A DNA stretch of 64,000 nucleotides from Bacteroidota bacterium. Its GTDB lineage: Bacteria > Bacteroidota > Bacteroidia > AKYH767-A > 2013-40CM-41-45. Position 1 is the first letter of the stretch. Each line of letters opens with the position of its first letter. This document shows, piece after piece, positions 8,472 through 17,677 of this stretch. The translations under genes were made by a program, and so were the position numbers. The stretch is taken from contig JAPLDA010000010.1 in NCBI GenBank assembly GCA_026391945.1, positions 28,582-92,581 of the forward strand, in the 5' to 3' direction. The notes under the pieces are model-generated. The model searched no databases. It was not told where the DNA came from and saw only the letters and a list, made by a program, of their open reading frames with translations.

Positions 8472-8499
8472 TTGTATGATGCCTATTTCATTACCTTTG
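8472..8499 (+). promoter_or_regulatory. Bacteroidota-type promoter for korAB
   Basis: TTG (8472-8474), a 17-base spacer and TACCTTTG (8492-8499), 34 bases before the korA ATG. The -7 element is an exact TAnnTTTG match; the spacer is slightly short. The rest of the 285-bp gap between the divergent genes shows nothing else convincing. Confidence 0.5.
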
Positions 8500-8533
8500 C
8501 CTGCTCTTTTTAGAATGATTAAAAGCGAATAAG

Positions 8534-10378
8534 ATGGAGAAACAAAATGAAGTTCTTGATAATGTAATTATCAAATTTGCCGGAGACAGCGGAGACGGAA
8601 TGCAGCTTACCGGCACCCAATTCACCAATACAGCAGCCTTGTTTGGAAATGACCTGAGTACGTTCCCTGATTTCCCGGCTGAAATCCGCGCCCCGCAAGG
8701 TACGCTTGCCGGTGTGTCGGGTTACCAGCTTCATTTCGGAAGCGTGGAGATTTTTACTCCCGGCGACTATTGCGATGTGCTGGTTGCCATGAATGCTGCG
8801 GCATTGCGGGCCAACCTCAAACATCTGAAGAAGAGCGGAATCATCATTGCCAATACCGACGGCTTTGATGCAAAAAACCTTCGCCTGGCAGGCGTGGCAG
8901 ACGGAAAAAATCCTTTGGAAGACGGATCCCTTGAAGGGTATAATGTCATTAAAATGGATGTGACTAAAATGACCCGTGCAGCATTGCTGGATTCAGGCCT
9001 TGGAACCAAAGAAATTGATCGGGCCAAGAACATGTTCGTGCTTGGCTTCCTGTATTGGATGTACAACCGTTCCATGGATCATACGCTGAAATTCCTGAAC
9101 GAAAAATTTGCCAGTAAAACGGATGTATTGAATGCCAACCTGAATGTTTTAAAAGCAGGGTATAATTTCGGAGATACTAGGGAGGAGTTCACCACCAGGT
9201 TTACAGTAAGCCCTGCGAAAATGCCTGCCGGCGTGTACCGCAACATGATGGGCAACCAGGCGACAGCTCTTGGTTTGGTTGCAGCGGCAAAAAAATCAGG
9301 CCTCCAGTTGTTCTATGGAACGTACCCGATCACTCCCGCATCTGACATTCTTCATGAATTATCGAAGCATAAAAATTTTGGCGTGAAAACATTCCAGGCA
9401 GAGGATGAGATCGCTGCCATCTGTTCCTCCATCGGTGCCAGTTTTGGCGGCGCCTTAGGTGTAACCGCTTCATCCGGTCCCGGCATTGCTCTGAAAACCG
9501 AAGCCATGGGACTTGCATTGATGTTTGAACTTCCGCTCGTCATCGTAAATGTACAGCGCGGAGGTCCTTCAACGGGACTTCCTACGAAGACGGAACAAAG
9601 CGATTTGCTCCAGGCCGTTTACGGCAGAAATGGTGAAGCACCGATCCCGGTTCTTGCCGCTGCTTCTCCTTCCGATTGTTTTTATATGGTGTACGAAGCC
9701 TGCCGTATTGCCATTGAATTCATGACACCTGTGATTTTACTTACGGATGGATACATTGCCAATGGAGCAGAGCCATGGCAGTTTCCTAAAGCGAGCGACC
9801 TGGCAGAGATCAAGGTGAAATTCACCAAAGAGAAAAATTCAGAAACCAAATACCTTCCTTACAAGCGTGATGAAAAACTTTCACGCCCATGGGCGATACC
9901 GGGAACAAAAGGACTGGAGCACCGCATCGGGGGAATTGAAAAGCAACACGAAACCGGGAATATCAGTTACGATCCGAACAACCATGAATTCATGATTCGT
10001 ATGCGCGATGCCAAGGTTGAAAAGGTAGCCGATTTTATTCCGGACCAAAAGATTGAAGTTGGAACCAGCAAAGGCAAACTGCTGGTACTCGGCTGGGGCT
10101 CCACGTACGGAGCCATTAAGAGCGCCGTGATCAAAGCAAGGAATGATGGCTATGACGTTTCACATGCTCACCTCCGTTACATCAAACCTTTTCCGAAAAA
10201 CCTCGGTGAACTTTTGTATAGCTTCGAGCATATACTCATTCCGGAAATGAACTGCGGACAACTCATCAAACTCATCCGTGATAAATACCTGATTCCGGCA
10301 GAGGGATTAAATAAAATCCAGGGAATGCCTTTCGCAGCAGAAGAAATTTATTCAAAAATCGCAGAGAAACTAAAATAA
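8534..10378 (+). CDS. korA: 2-oxoacid:ferredoxin oxidoreductase, fused gamma/alpha subunit
   Basis: 614 residues. Residues 1-200 are the gamma domain ([17 protein letters not shown] near the start) and the rest the alpha domain, with YPITPASD binding the thiamine pyrophosphate pyrimidine side, QAEDEIAAI carrying the conserved glutamate, and the SGPGIALK loop. With KorB it oxidatively decarboxylates a 2-oxoacid, most likely 2-oxoglutarate, to the acyl-CoA with ferredoxin as electron partner. Gamma-alpha fusion plus a separate beta subunit is the usual form in Bacteroidota. korB follows after 48 bp. Confidence 0.92.
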   Translation: MEKQNEVLDNVIIKFAGDSGDGMQLTGTQFTNTAALFGNDLSTFPDFPAEIRAPQGTLAGVSGYQLHFGSVEIFTPGDYCDVLVAMNAAALRANLKHLKKSGIIIANTDGFDAKNLRLAGVADGKNPLEDGSLEGYNVIKMDVTKMTRAALLDSGLGTKEIDRAKNMFVLGFLYWMYNRSMDHTLKFLNEKFASKTDVLNANLNVLKAGYNFGDTREEFTTRFTVSPAKMPAGVYRNMMGNQATALGLVAAAKKSGLQLFYGTYPITPASDILHELSKHKNFGVKTFQAEDEIAAICSSIGASFGGALGVTASSGPGIALKTEAMGLALMFELPLVIVNVQRGGPSTGLPTKTEQSDLLQAVYGRNGEAPIPVLAAASPSDCFYMVYEACRIAIEFMTPVILLTDGYIANGAEPWQFPKASDLAEIKVKFTKEKNSETKYLPYKRDEKLSRPWAIPGTKGLEHRIGGIEKQHETGNISYDPNNHEFMIRMRDAKVEKVADFIPDQKIEVGTSKGKLLVLGWGSTYGAIKSAVIKARNDGYDVSHAHLRYIKPFPKNLGELLYSFEHILIPEMNCGQLIKLIRDKYLIPAEGLNKIQGMPFAAEEIYSKIAEKLK

Positions 10379-10426
10379 GTTATCTCCCAAAACTGATTCA
10401 TATTCGTTCGGTTCAAAGATTAACAC

Positions 10427-11467
10427 ATGACATCAAAGATGGAAACAACATCATCAGAAAAAATCACATCTAAAGATCTTGCAACGGACCAGGAAGTACG
10501 CTGGTGCCCGGGTTGCGGGGATTACTCCATATTAAAGCAAGTACAAACCACGATTCCTGAACTGGGAATCCCGAGAGAGAATATTGTATTCATCTCCGGC
10601 ATCGGTTGTTCTTCAAGGTTTCCGTATTACATGGAAACGTATGGTATGCACAGCATTCATGGCCGTGCTACAGCAATCGCCAGCGGACTGAAAGCAGCAC
10701 GTCCCGAACTCAGCATCTGGATTGTTACCGGCGACGGCGACGGACTTTCCATCGGCGGCAATCACATGATCCATATCCTGCGGCGGAATTTCAATCTCAA
10801 TATCCTGTTGTTCAATAACGAGATTTACGGATTGACGAAAGGACAGTATTCACCGACTTCAGAAGAAGGAAAGGTTACCAAAAGCACGCCGATGGGTTCT
10901 GTGGATCATCCATTCAACCCGATTGCGCTGTGCATGGGTGCTGATGCAACCTTCGTTGCACGGTCGATGGATCGTGATCCGAAACATTTACAATCGATAC
11001 TGAAACGCGCGAATGATCACAAAGGATCTTCCTTCGTTGAGATTTACCAGAACTGCAACGTGTTTAATGACGGAGCATTCGAAGTGTTTACCGAAAAAAG
11101 TTCAAAGAAGAATGAAACTCTTTTCATGGAACACGGCAAGCCGCTCATCTTCGGTGATAACAATGAAAAAGGAATCAAGCTCGATGGCTTCATGCCGGTT
11201 ATCGTTGAGCTGAACGCCGGTGTTTCTCCAAATGATTTGTGGGTTCATGATGAACACGACCGCGTGAAAGCAGGAATCCTGTCGCGCTTTTTTGATAACC
11301 CGAAGCATCCCAATCACCTGCCTCGCCCGTTCGGAGTATTTTATGTGGAAGACAGGCCGTGTTACGAAGACCGCATGGCTGACCAGATCCAGCAGATGAC
11401 TGCCAAAAAAGGTGATGGCAACCTCGATGCTTTGTTAAGCGGAAGAGAAACCTGGGTGATTAGCTAA
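10427..11467 (+). CDS. korB: 2-oxoacid:ferredoxin oxidoreductase, beta subunit
   Basis: 346 residues. RWCPGCGDYSILK is the N-terminal cysteine motif, and VTGDGDGLSIGGNH followed by LLFNNEIYGLTKGQ is the Mg/thiamine-diphosphate motif (GDG...NN). It completes the enzyme with KorA. The cysteines expected for the single Fe-S cluster of two-subunit enzymes are partly visible (CPGCG, GCSSRFP). The 2-oxoglutarate preference is inferred from similarity to KorB and not proven by sequence. The gene ends in a strong bidirectional terminator. Confidence 0.92.
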   Translation: MTSKMETTSSEKITSKDLATDQEVRWCPGCGDYSILKQVQTTIPELGIPRENIVFISGIGCSSRFPYYMETYGMHSIHGRATAIASGLKAARPELSIWIVTGDGDGLSIGGNHMIHILRRNFNLNILLFNNEIYGLTKGQYSPTSEEGKVTKSTPMGSVDHPFNPIALCMGADATFVARSMDRDPKHLQSILKRANDHKGSSFVEIYQNCNVFNDGAFEVFTEKSSKKNETLFMEHGKPLIFGDNNEKGIKLDGFMPVIVELNAGVSPNDLWVHDEHDRVKAGILSRFFDNPKHPNHLPRPFGVFYVEDRPCYEDRMADQIQQMTAKKGDGNLDALLSGRETWVIS

Positions 11468-11499
11468 CCAACTTCTTGCTTTGGGAAAAAGCAAAAAAG

Positions 11500-11536
11500 A
11501 AAACGGCTCTGAAATTTTCAGAGCCGTTTTTATTTT
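11500..11536. terminator. Bidirectional terminator between korB and a barrel protein gene
   Basis: AAAACGGCTCTGA pairs with TCAGAGCCGTTTT around an AATTT-type loop, with an A tract before and a T-rich tract after. It serves korAB and the convergent outer-membrane protein gene. Confidence 0.88.
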
Positions 11537-11550
11537 TGTCAGAATCGTAT

Positions 11551-12177
11551 TCAGAATTTGTATGCAGCACCGAGGGTGAGGATGGAATTTCCAAAACCGA
11601 TTTCAGCATACGCTGCCCACTGGTTTGAAAAATAGTATCGTCCGCCGAGGAACAATGAAAACCGGGTAGCGCTTGCAAAACTTCCTTTGTAGAGATAATC
11701 ATATTTCGGATCGCTGCTGGTATAATTGAAACTTGCGATGTCGTAGGACAGCATCAGACCGGCATACGGGTCAAACTTCGGAGCATTCAGTCCGTTATAA
11801 TGATAGGCACTCCTGATGCCGATGATGGTATAACTCCATGTTTCGGAATACGTGTAGTGGTAATATGCTCCATCATAGGAATAACTCTTGTAAGCCAGGA
11901 AACCGCCAAGGCTGATGGTTCCCGGACCACCTACGCTCCACATCCCATGCTCATATTGTGCGCTGAGAGCCGGAGTGGATGACCCGTAAGAAAACCCAAG
12001 CGTGCTGCCGAGACCAATTCCTGCGCCGAGTACATTGTCCCCGACTTCAAATTTTTGTGCTGATGATTGCAATGATGAGCCGGCGATCACTGCCGATAAA
12101 ATAATTCCGGCAATTAAATTTTTTCTGATGTTCACTTTCGAAATGGATTTGAATAAAATAATAATTGATGATTTCAT
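11551..12177 (-). CDS. Outer-membrane beta-barrel protein of unknown function
   Basis: 208 residues. A signal peptide (LIAGIILSAVIAGSSLQSSAQ) is followed by alternating aromatic and polar strands rich in Tyr, Gly and Ser, ending in LTLGAAYKF with the C-terminal aromatic residue typical of outer-membrane barrels. Length suggests about eight strands. No named family is recognised. A CAAAACTA (TAGTTTTG on its strand) at 12200-12207 may be its -7 element. Confidence 0.75.
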   Translation of the reverse strand: MKSSIIILFKSISKVNIRKNLIAGIILSAVIAGSSLQSSAQKFEVGDNVLGAGIGLGSTLGFSYGSSTPALSAQYEHGMWSVGGPGTISLGGFLAYKSYSYDGAYYHYTYSETWSYTIIGIRSAYHYNGLNAPKFDPYAGLMLSYDIASFNYTSSDPKYDYLYKGSFASATRFSLFLGGRYYFSNQWAAYAEIGFGNSILTLGAAYKF

Positions 12178-12282
12178 GGCGACTTTGTTTTTACTCCTGC
12201 AAAACTAATTCGTATTCACCTGCCGTGTGTTAAGAATGAAACTGTTTATCAACAGATGCATTTGAATAATGGAGAAAAAAAA

Positions 12283-13926
12283 TCAGGAGAGGTATTTCCC
12301 GACGATCGGCATTCTTCTTCCCAAACCAAATGCTTTCGGCGACACACGTAAAATGGGCGGAGCCTGCGAACGCTTGTATTCATTGGTGTTTACCAGTTTC
12401 AGCACGCGGTTTACAAGCGCGGCATCAAATTCTGAAGCCATGAGTTCGGCCGGGCCTTTTCGTTGTTCGATGTATTGAAACAAAAGTGAGTCAAGAATGT
12501 TGTAATCAGGCAGCGAATCAGAATCTTTCTGGCCAGGGCGAAGTTCGGCAGAGGGAGCTTTCGCGATGATTGTTTCCGGAATTATTTTTTTATGACGGTT
12601 GATGTAATGAGCCAGTTCATACACTTCCGTCTTGTACACATCACCGATCACGGATAATCCTCCGGCCATGTCGCCGTACAGTGTTCCGTAACCCACTGCC
12701 AGTTCGCTTTTGTTGGATGTGTTGAGGACAATGTACCCGGATTTATTTGACAAAGCCATCAGGATGTTGCCGCGTATTCGCGCCTGGATATTTTCTTCGG
12801 CAACGTTAAAAGGAAGATTGCCGAACTGTGATTTAAGGGAAGACAGGTATTCATTGTAAAGCGGTTCGATGGGGATGATGTCACAGCTATTCCCCAGGTT
12901 TTTTGAAAGAGCCAGTGAATCATCCACCGATTCTCTGGAAGAAAACGGTGATGGCATCAGAACGGCATGCACATTTTTTTCTCCAAGAGTTTCAACAGCA
13001 AGAGCCAGAACAACGGCTGAGTCGATGCCGCCTGACAAACCGAGAATGGCTTTTGTGAAATTTTGTTTTTGAAAATAATCGCGGATGCCGAGAGTCAATG
13101 CATCGTGTATGCTTTGAATTTTTGAGACCGGTTGTTTTCCTTTTGTTTCACCCGTTACAGAACCACGGTTTTCCGGAAACTCAAAACTCAAAACATCTTC
13201 CTCAAAATATTTCAGTTCGTGCACGACATCTCCCGCATCATTCAATACAAGAGACCCTCCATCGAAAATCAATTCAGTCTGGGCGCCAACGTGATTCACA
13301 TACACTACCGGAATTTTGTATTGAAGAGCATTGCGTTTCAGGATGGCCTTTCGTTTTTCAGCATGCGTGTGATCAAAAGGCGAAGCGGCGATGTTGATCA
13401 TGATCTGCGGTTTTTCTTTTGTCAGTTCATCCATCGGGCAGTTCACATACATCGGGTCGTCTTCCACATTCCAAAGGTCTTCGCAAATGGTGAGAGCGAT
13501 CTTAACACCATTCAGTTCGATGCATTCAGAATTTTTTCCAGGCTCAAAATAACGGTACTCGTCGAACACATCGTAATTCGGCAACAGGGATTTATGAATT
13601 TCATTCCTGATTTTTCCTCCTTCAAGAAAATAAGCGGAGTTGAAAAGATTTTTTCCTTCCAGTCCCGGATTCACGGAAGGCCCGCCGACAATGGCTGCGA
13701 TGCCAATGCATTCTTTCGCAAGTCCTGCTATTTCTTTTTTGCAGCGTTCAACGAAGTCATCGAACTCGAGGAAATCAAGAGGAGGATAACCGCAGATGGC
13801 CAGCTCCGAAAAAACGACGAGATCCGCTTTTTCTTTTTTTGCATGGCGGATGGCTTCCCTGATTTTGAAACTGTTCTTTTCAAAATCACCGATGCTAAAA
13901 TTCAATTGAGCAAGAACAATTTTCAT
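12283..13926 (-). CDS. nadE: Glutamine-dependent NAD+ synthase
   Basis: 547 residues with two domains. The N-terminal nitrilase-like glutaminase shows the catalytic Glu (FSELAICGYPP), Lys (KSLLPNYDVFDE) and Cys (LTICEDLWN). The C-terminal NAD synthetase domain has the ATP pyrophosphatase loop LGLSGGIDSAVVLA. It amidates nicotinic acid adenine dinucleotide to NAD+ in the cytoplasm. It sits beside gldB and gldC, an arrangement I recall from flavobacteria. The long ORF on the opposite strand (13132-14055) is a shadow. Confidence 0.95.
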   Translation of the reverse strand: MKIVLAQLNFSIGDFEKNSFKIREAIRHAKKEKADLVVFSELAICGYPPLDFLEFDDFVERCKKEIAGLAKECIGIAAIVGGPSVNPGLEGKNLFNSAYFLEGGKIRNEIHKSLLPNYDVFDEYRYFEPGKNSECIELNGVKIALTICEDLWNVEDDPMYVNCPMDELTKEKPQIMINIAASPFDHTHAEKRKAILKRNALQYKIPVVYVNHVGAQTELIFDGGSLVLNDAGDVVHELKYFEEDVLSFEFPENRGSVTGETKGKQPVSKIQSIHDALTLGIRDYFQKQNFTKAILGLSGGIDSAVVLALAVETLGEKNVHAVLMPSPFSSRESVDDSLALSKNLGNSCDIIPIEPLYNEYLSSLKSQFGNLPFNVAEENIQARIRGNILMALSNKSGYIVLNTSNKSELAVGYGTLYGDMAGGLSVIGDVYKTEVYELAHYINRHKKIIPETIIAKAPSAELRPGQKDSDSLPDYNILDSLLFQYIEQRKGPAELMASEFDAALVNRVLKLVNTNEYKRSQAPPILRVSPKAFGLGRRMPIVGKYLS

Positions 13927-13977
13927 ATCCCGGAGCAGCGTGAATCTTTACAGGCAAATAGTAATTGTGTCATCAAA

Positions 13978-14008
13978 ATAAAAACCCGTTCCATAAAACG
14001 GAACGGGC
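13978..14008 (-). terminator. Terminator of the PorT-like gene
   Basis: CCCGTTCC and GGAACGGG pair around a 7-base loop (13985-14007); read on the minus strand the stem is followed by TTTTTATTTT. It separates the PorT-like gene from nadE. Confidence 0.82.
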
Positions 14009-14032
14009 GCAAAGGTAGATGTTTCGTTTGGT

Positions 14033-14707
14033 TTAAAACAAAACGCCGAAGGTGAGAGCGAGGTAATTGCTGTTCGCTTTGATCTGGTCACCGTTGATGA
14101 TGTCCATGAACCCGTTGTTAAAAGTGATCCCACCCAGTAAAACCGTGCTGCCGCTCAGCGTATATTCAACGCCACCGCCGATGATCATGGATACACTCAT
14201 GTTGTTGATGCCTTCTTTGATATCCACGTCCGTTTCTTCAGTAGCGGTAGATGGGTTTGTACCGATCTGAACCGTTGTTTTGACATCTGCCTTGGAACGG
14301 ATGTTCAGCCCGGGCGAAAAACCGAATTGGAGGAAGTAGGTGAGGTATCCGATTTCGTTGGTCTTGAGTTTAAGCGTGAGGGGCAACTCGATGTATTGCA
14401 GACTGTAACTGGTCTCCGTTACAATGGCCGCAGTGGTATCAGTAGTGGAGAACTTTGAACTGCCGCCACGGTACGCCACATCAATTCCGGTTGCAAATGC
14501 ATAGTGATCGGCGAATTTGAATTCGGTGATCAGTCCGTAGGAAAAGCCAAGCTTGCTGCCGTTGGAAGCAAACCCTTTGGTATCGCTGCTGATCCAGGCC
14601 AATGAAGGAGCCGCCTTCAAACCGAAATGCAACTTCTGGTCACTCTGTGCTTTCAGCAGGGCAGAAGTAAAAAACAATACACCAAGGATTACCAATATCT
14701 TTTTCAT
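14033..14707 (-). CDS. PorT-family outer-membrane beta-barrel protein
   Basis: 224 residues with a signal peptide (MKKILVILGVLFFTSALLKAQ). The sequence shows the PorT-like eight-strand barrel pattern (LHFGLKAAPSLAW at the start, YIELPLTLKLKTNE in the middle, LALTFGVLF at the end). This family includes PorT of the type IX secretion system but also many unrelated barrels, so a direct secretion role is unproven. It is divergent from gldB with only 27 bp between start codons, so their promoters must overlap. Confidence 0.77.
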   Translation of the reverse strand: MKKILVILGVLFFTSALLKAQSDQKLHFGLKAAPSLAWISSDTKGFASNGSKLGFSYGLITEFKFADHYAFATGIDVAYRGGSSKFSTTDTTAAIVTETSYSLQYIELPLTLKLKTNEIGYLTYFLQFGFSPGLNIRSKADVKTTVQIGTNPSTATEETDVDIKEGINNMSVSMIIGGGVEYTLSGSTVLLGGITFNNGFMDIINGDQIKANSNYLALTFGVLF

Positions 14708-14734
14708 CTTTGCACGACTTATTTATCTCCTGCA

Positions 14735-15757
14735 ATGTTACCTAAATTATCAGTTCCATTCCTGTTCAAGTGTCTTGCACTTATTTACATGGTTGTGTTC
14801 ATTACTTCCTGCACCAGTCATCGCACCGACGTTGATGTTTCAGGCATTCCGCTGCAGGTGAAAACGGAACGGTTCGAACAGGATTTGTTTTCTGCAGGTG
14901 CTGAAAATATTTCGGCGATGAAAAACAAATACGGAAAGTTCCTCGATCTCTATTGTTTCAAACTCACGGAACTCGGATCACCGGATACGGCATTACTGAA
15001 AGACCGTATCCGTGACTTCACCACCGATGCCGATCTCAAAGAAATTGCAGCTGCGTCAGAAAAAATATTTCATGATTTCACTCCGCTGGATCAGCAACTG
15101 ACGGATGCATTCAGGCATTACAAATATTATTTCCCGGGTAAAAGTATTCCCCGGGTCATTTCTTTTATTTCAGGATTCAATTACGCCATGGTGGCGGCCG
15201 ACAGCACAGTCGGTATCGGGCTGGACATGTATCTTGGAGGAGATTCCAAATATTACCCGGGACTGCAATTTCCGAATTATAAAACAAGAAAGATGAGGAA
15301 GGAATACATCGCTCCGGATTGCATGCGTTGCTGGGTGCAAAGTGAATGGGAGCAGGATCCCGCGCAGAATGATTTCCTCAGCCAGGTGATGTATTCCGGA
15401 AAAATTCTTCACCTCCTCGACATCATGATGCCCGATGTTCCCGACACCATCAAAACAGGTTATACCACTTCGCAATTGAAATGGTGTGATGCCAATGAAA
15501 AAAACACGTGGTCATTTTTCATTGATAAAAAAATGTTGTTTTCTTCGGATCAGAATCAAATCATGAAGTATCTCAACGATGGTCCTACCACCAATGGGTT
15601 TCCGAAAGAATCGCCGGGAGCGATTGGCCAGTGGCTGGGGTGGAAGATCATTCAGTCGTACGCAAAAAACAATCCTTCGGTAACGCCGGCTCAGCTGATG
15701 AACAATACGGATTACAAAAAAATCCTGAACGACTCGAAATACAAACCTGGGAAATAA
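14735..15757 (+). CDS. gldB: Gliding motility lipoprotein GldB
   Basis: 340 residues from the ATG at 14735; the ORF track start at 14627 overlaps the divergent gene and places extra residues ahead of the signal peptide. The N-terminus has a hydrophobic segment and lipobox (LIYMVVFITSCTSH). The body carries GldB landmarks such as RFEQDLF, FISGFNYAMV, GLDMYLGGDSKYY and a C-terminal GQWLGWKIIQSY. GldB is needed for gliding in Flavobacterium and linked to type IX secretion. gldC follows after 61 bp. Confidence 0.9.
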   Translation: MLPKLSVPFLFKCLALIYMVVFITSCTSHRTDVDVSGIPLQVKTERFEQDLFSAGAENISAMKNKYGKFLDLYCFKLTELGSPDTALLKDRIRDFTTDADLKEIAAASEKIFHDFTPLDQQLTDAFRHYKYYFPGKSIPRVISFISGFNYAMVAADSTVGIGLDMYLGGDSKYYPGLQFPNYKTRKMRKEYIAPDCMRCWVQSEWEQDPAQNDFLSQVMYSGKILHLLDIMMPDVPDTIKTGYTTSQLKWCDANEKNTWSFFIDKKMLFSSDQNQIMKYLNDGPTTNGFPKESPGAIGQWLGWKIIQSYAKNNPSVTPAQLMNNTDYKKILNDSKYKPGK

Positions 15758-15818
15758 TTTGATAATTTGAAATGATGCTGATTGGAGAATTCAATCCATC
15801 AGCGTAAACAGAAAACCG

Positions 15819-16157
15819 ATGATGAAAGAATCTGAAATTAAATTTTTAGTCACGCTCGACGATGAACAAATTCCGGAGCGGATACAATGGGAAGCAGGCG
15901 ACAGCGGGAAAACCGGAAAGCATGATTGCGGAGCCACGATGCTGGCCATCTGGGATACCACTGAAAACGCAACGTTGCGCATCGACCTCTGGACGAAGGC
16001 GATGCCTGTTGACGACATGAAACGTTTTTTTTACGACTGCTTCACCGGCATGGCCGACACCTTTGAGCGCGCCACGCAGGATCCTGCGGGTGCCGGGGAC
16101 ATCAGGAAGTTTGCAGAGACATTCGCCGGTAAAGCGGAATTGTTCAGGAAAAAATAA
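15819..16157 (+). CDS. gldC: Gliding motility protein GldC
   Basis: 112 residues, no signal peptide. [26 protein letters not shown] is the characteristic N-terminus, followed by [20 protein letters not shown]. GldC supports gliding in Flavobacterium but its biochemical role is unclear. It follows gldB in the usual order. ATGs at 15819 and 15822 are equally possible starts. Its 3' end overlaps the convergent engB gene by 14 bp. Confidence 0.9.
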   Translation: MMKESEIKFLVTLDDEQIPERIQWEAGDSGKTGKHDCGATMLAIWDTTENATLRIDLWTKAMPVDDMKRFFYDCFTGMADTFERATQDPAGAGDIRKFAETFAGKAELFRKK

Positions 16158-16749
16158 AATCCTTGTTGATCGCTTCAATGTAATCCAGCAGTTCATCACG
16201 CCCGAGTTTTTTTTCTGCCGAGGTGATGAACAAAGGAGGCAACTCATCCCACGATTTTTTCAGCACTTTTTTGTACAACTCCACGCTGTAAATGATCTGC
16301 TGTTTTTTCAGTTTGTCTGATTTGGTGAAGACGATGGAAAACGGAACCCGTTTTTCTCCCAGCCAGTTGATGAAAGCCAGATCTATTTTCTGAGGTTCAA
16401 GGCGTGAGTCAACGAGTACGAAAACCGTGAGCAGGTTTTTTCTTTTCAGGAGGTAATCGCGGATCATCTTGTCCCACGTGGCTTTCGAAGTCTTGGAAAC
16501 TTTTGCATAGCCGTAACCCGGTAAATCCACGAGGTACCATTTCCCGTTGATGATGAAATGGTTGACGAGCCGTGTCTTGCCGGGAGTGGCAGAAGTCTTG
16601 GCGAGATTTTTTTTCGCAACCAGCATGTTGATAAGGGAAGATTTCCCGACATTACTTCTCCCGATGAAAGCATATTCGGGCTTATCCGGTTTCGGACATT
16701 TTTCAATGTCGGTGTTGCTGATGAGGAATTGTGCTTCGGCGATGTGCAT
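16144..16749 (-). CDS. engB: Ribosome biogenesis GTPase EngB (YihA/YsxC)
   Basis: 201 residues. GTPase motifs are in order: G1 [10 protein letters not shown]2 region [10 protein letters not shown]3 [11 protein letters not shown]4 FTKSDKL and G5 SAEKK. The short single-domain form with YGYA after G3 is specific for EngB, which helps assemble the large ribosomal subunit. It is convergent with gldC (14-bp overlap). Confidence 0.95.
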   Translation of the reverse strand: MHIAEAQFLISNTDIEKCPKPDKPEYAFIGRSNVGKSSLINMLVAKKNLAKTSATPGKTRLVNHFIINGKWYLVDLPGYGYAKVSKTSKATWDKMIRDYLLKRKNLLTVFVLVDSRLEPQKIDLAFINWLGEKRVPFSIVFTKSDKLKKQQIIYSVELYKKVLKKSWDELPPLFITSAEKKLGRDELLDYIEAINKDFIFS

Positions 16750-16990
16750 GGGAAAATATTTTGTGAAGATAGAATCAAAGAATCAAAATGCCTATTCTCA
16801 AAAAAAATAGTGCTGTGGAGCAAAGGATGTCAATGTATCATGAAACTCATCACCATCTGTGAGGAGGCGAACATGAAATCAGGAGGGAATTGTACAATAG
16901 TTCTTCTGAATGGTCGTTAATGGTGGATGAAAAATTCAAAGTAGTGTTATGTTGGCTCTGCATTGACGTAACTACTATAGCGCCATTGCC

Positions 16991-17020
16991 TTGTTATAAA
17001 CGGTACCGGTTTTACTTTTG
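16991..17020 (+). promoter_or_regulatory. Exact promoter match with no gene downstream (orphan)
   Basis: TTG (16991-16993), 19 bases, TACTTTTG (17013-17020): an exact TTG-N19-TAnnTTTG. On this strand the next annotated features run the opposite way, so a transcript starting near 17027 would be antisense to the parE-like toxin. The rest of the 356-bp gap 16750-17105 shows no gene. Confidence 0.4.
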
Positions 17021-17105
17021 ATTTTTTAGATTTAACTTAACAGTAGTAGTATGTTTTAAGGACTCAATTGGAAACCTTATATAGATCCAAAAATGAAAAA
17101 TAGTT

Positions 17106-17405
17106 CTATTTCAGTTTCGGTTTTCTTTTATGATGAAGTACGCGGATGATCTCAATCTGCCCGGTTTCATTGATTCGGTAATAAACGTTGAATGGAAATT
17201 TTTTGATGACGAATTTTCGGATATTCCTTAAAGCGAATGGAAAAGCATTGGGCTGAAGATCAATGGTGATGAATCCCGATTCCAGTGCCCTGATGAATTT
17301 CTTTCCTAAACCGGCAGATTGAAATTCGTACCATAGAAATGCTTCATCAATGTCATGTTCAGCATCATCTGAAAGCAGTAAAAAGTTATCCTTTTCCCTT
17401 GCCAT
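17106..17405 (-). CDS. RelE/ParE-family toxin of a type II toxin-antitoxin pair
   Basis: 99 residues with the ParE-like fold pattern: an N-terminal strand, two helices (AEHDIDEAFLWYEFQSAGLGKKFIRALE), then strands FPFNVYYRINETGQIEIIRVLHHKRKP. The tail with VLHHKR is typical of the subfamily. ParE relatives act on gyrase and RelE relatives cut mRNA on the ribosome; this sequence looks closer to ParE, but the target is not decidable here. Its start overlaps the antitoxin gene by 20 bp. Confidence 0.87.
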   Translation of the reverse strand: MAREKDNFLLLSDDAEHDIDEAFLWYEFQSAGLGKKFIRALESGFITIDLQPNAFPFALRNIRKFVIKKFPFNVYYRINETGQIEIIRVLHHKRKPKLK

Positions 17406-17610
17406 ATTTTTCCTTCACTTCATTCCATTGAAGGAATTGAGATTTCCCTTCGGCAATTCGTTGTAAAGTCTGCTCAAGAAGTATTTTATGTTCTTCAGGG
17501 ATTGAAGAATTTGATTGATCTGAAGAAATATCATCCCAAAGCGTTTGCACAAGGGCGATTTTTTCTTCCCTGGTCAAACTAAGAATTTCTTTCAGCTGCA
17601 ACTTCGTCAT
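17386..17610 (-). CDS. Antitoxin, addiction-module component family
   Basis: 74 residues from the ATG at 17610; the ORF track adds five residues from a TTG. The sequence TKLQLKEILSLTREEKIALVQTLWDDI is the short helical protein of the putative addiction module component family that normally precedes ParE-like toxins. The 20-bp overlap with the toxin gene gives coupled translation. A TATCTTTG -7 match lies just upstream, leaving a very short leader. Confidence 0.85.
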   Translation of the reverse strand: MTKLQLKEILSLTREEKIALVQTLWDDISSDQSNSSIPEEHKILLEQTLQRIAEGKSQFLQWNEVKEKYGKGKG

Positions 17611-17622
17611 GGTAATTTTATA

Positions 17623-17630
17623 CAAAGATA
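17623..17630 (-). promoter_or_regulatory. Candidate -7 element of the toxin-antitoxin operon
   Basis: CAAAGATA reads TATCTTTG on the minus strand, an exact TAnnTTTG match 12 bases before the antitoxin ATG. No TTG lies at the usual distance, so support is partial. Start of transcription would be near 17616. Confidence 0.4.
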
Positions 17631-17677
17631 ATGAACCCTATAATGGTATAAAAGTTTATCCCTGGAAATTTTCGATT

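Noticed and set aside
8403-8513. Short open stretch reading VPGIFISLNDKNHLKYVGSAG, similar to a GIY-YIG nuclease motif
   Set aside because: Only 37 codons, no start codon, no catalytic Arg or Glu, and it overlaps the likely korA promoter. Chance resemblance or a very old remnant.
13132-14055. 307-residue plus-strand ORF
   Set aside because: Lies opposite nadE; composition rich in Phe, Arg and His as expected for an antisense shadow, and no family motif.
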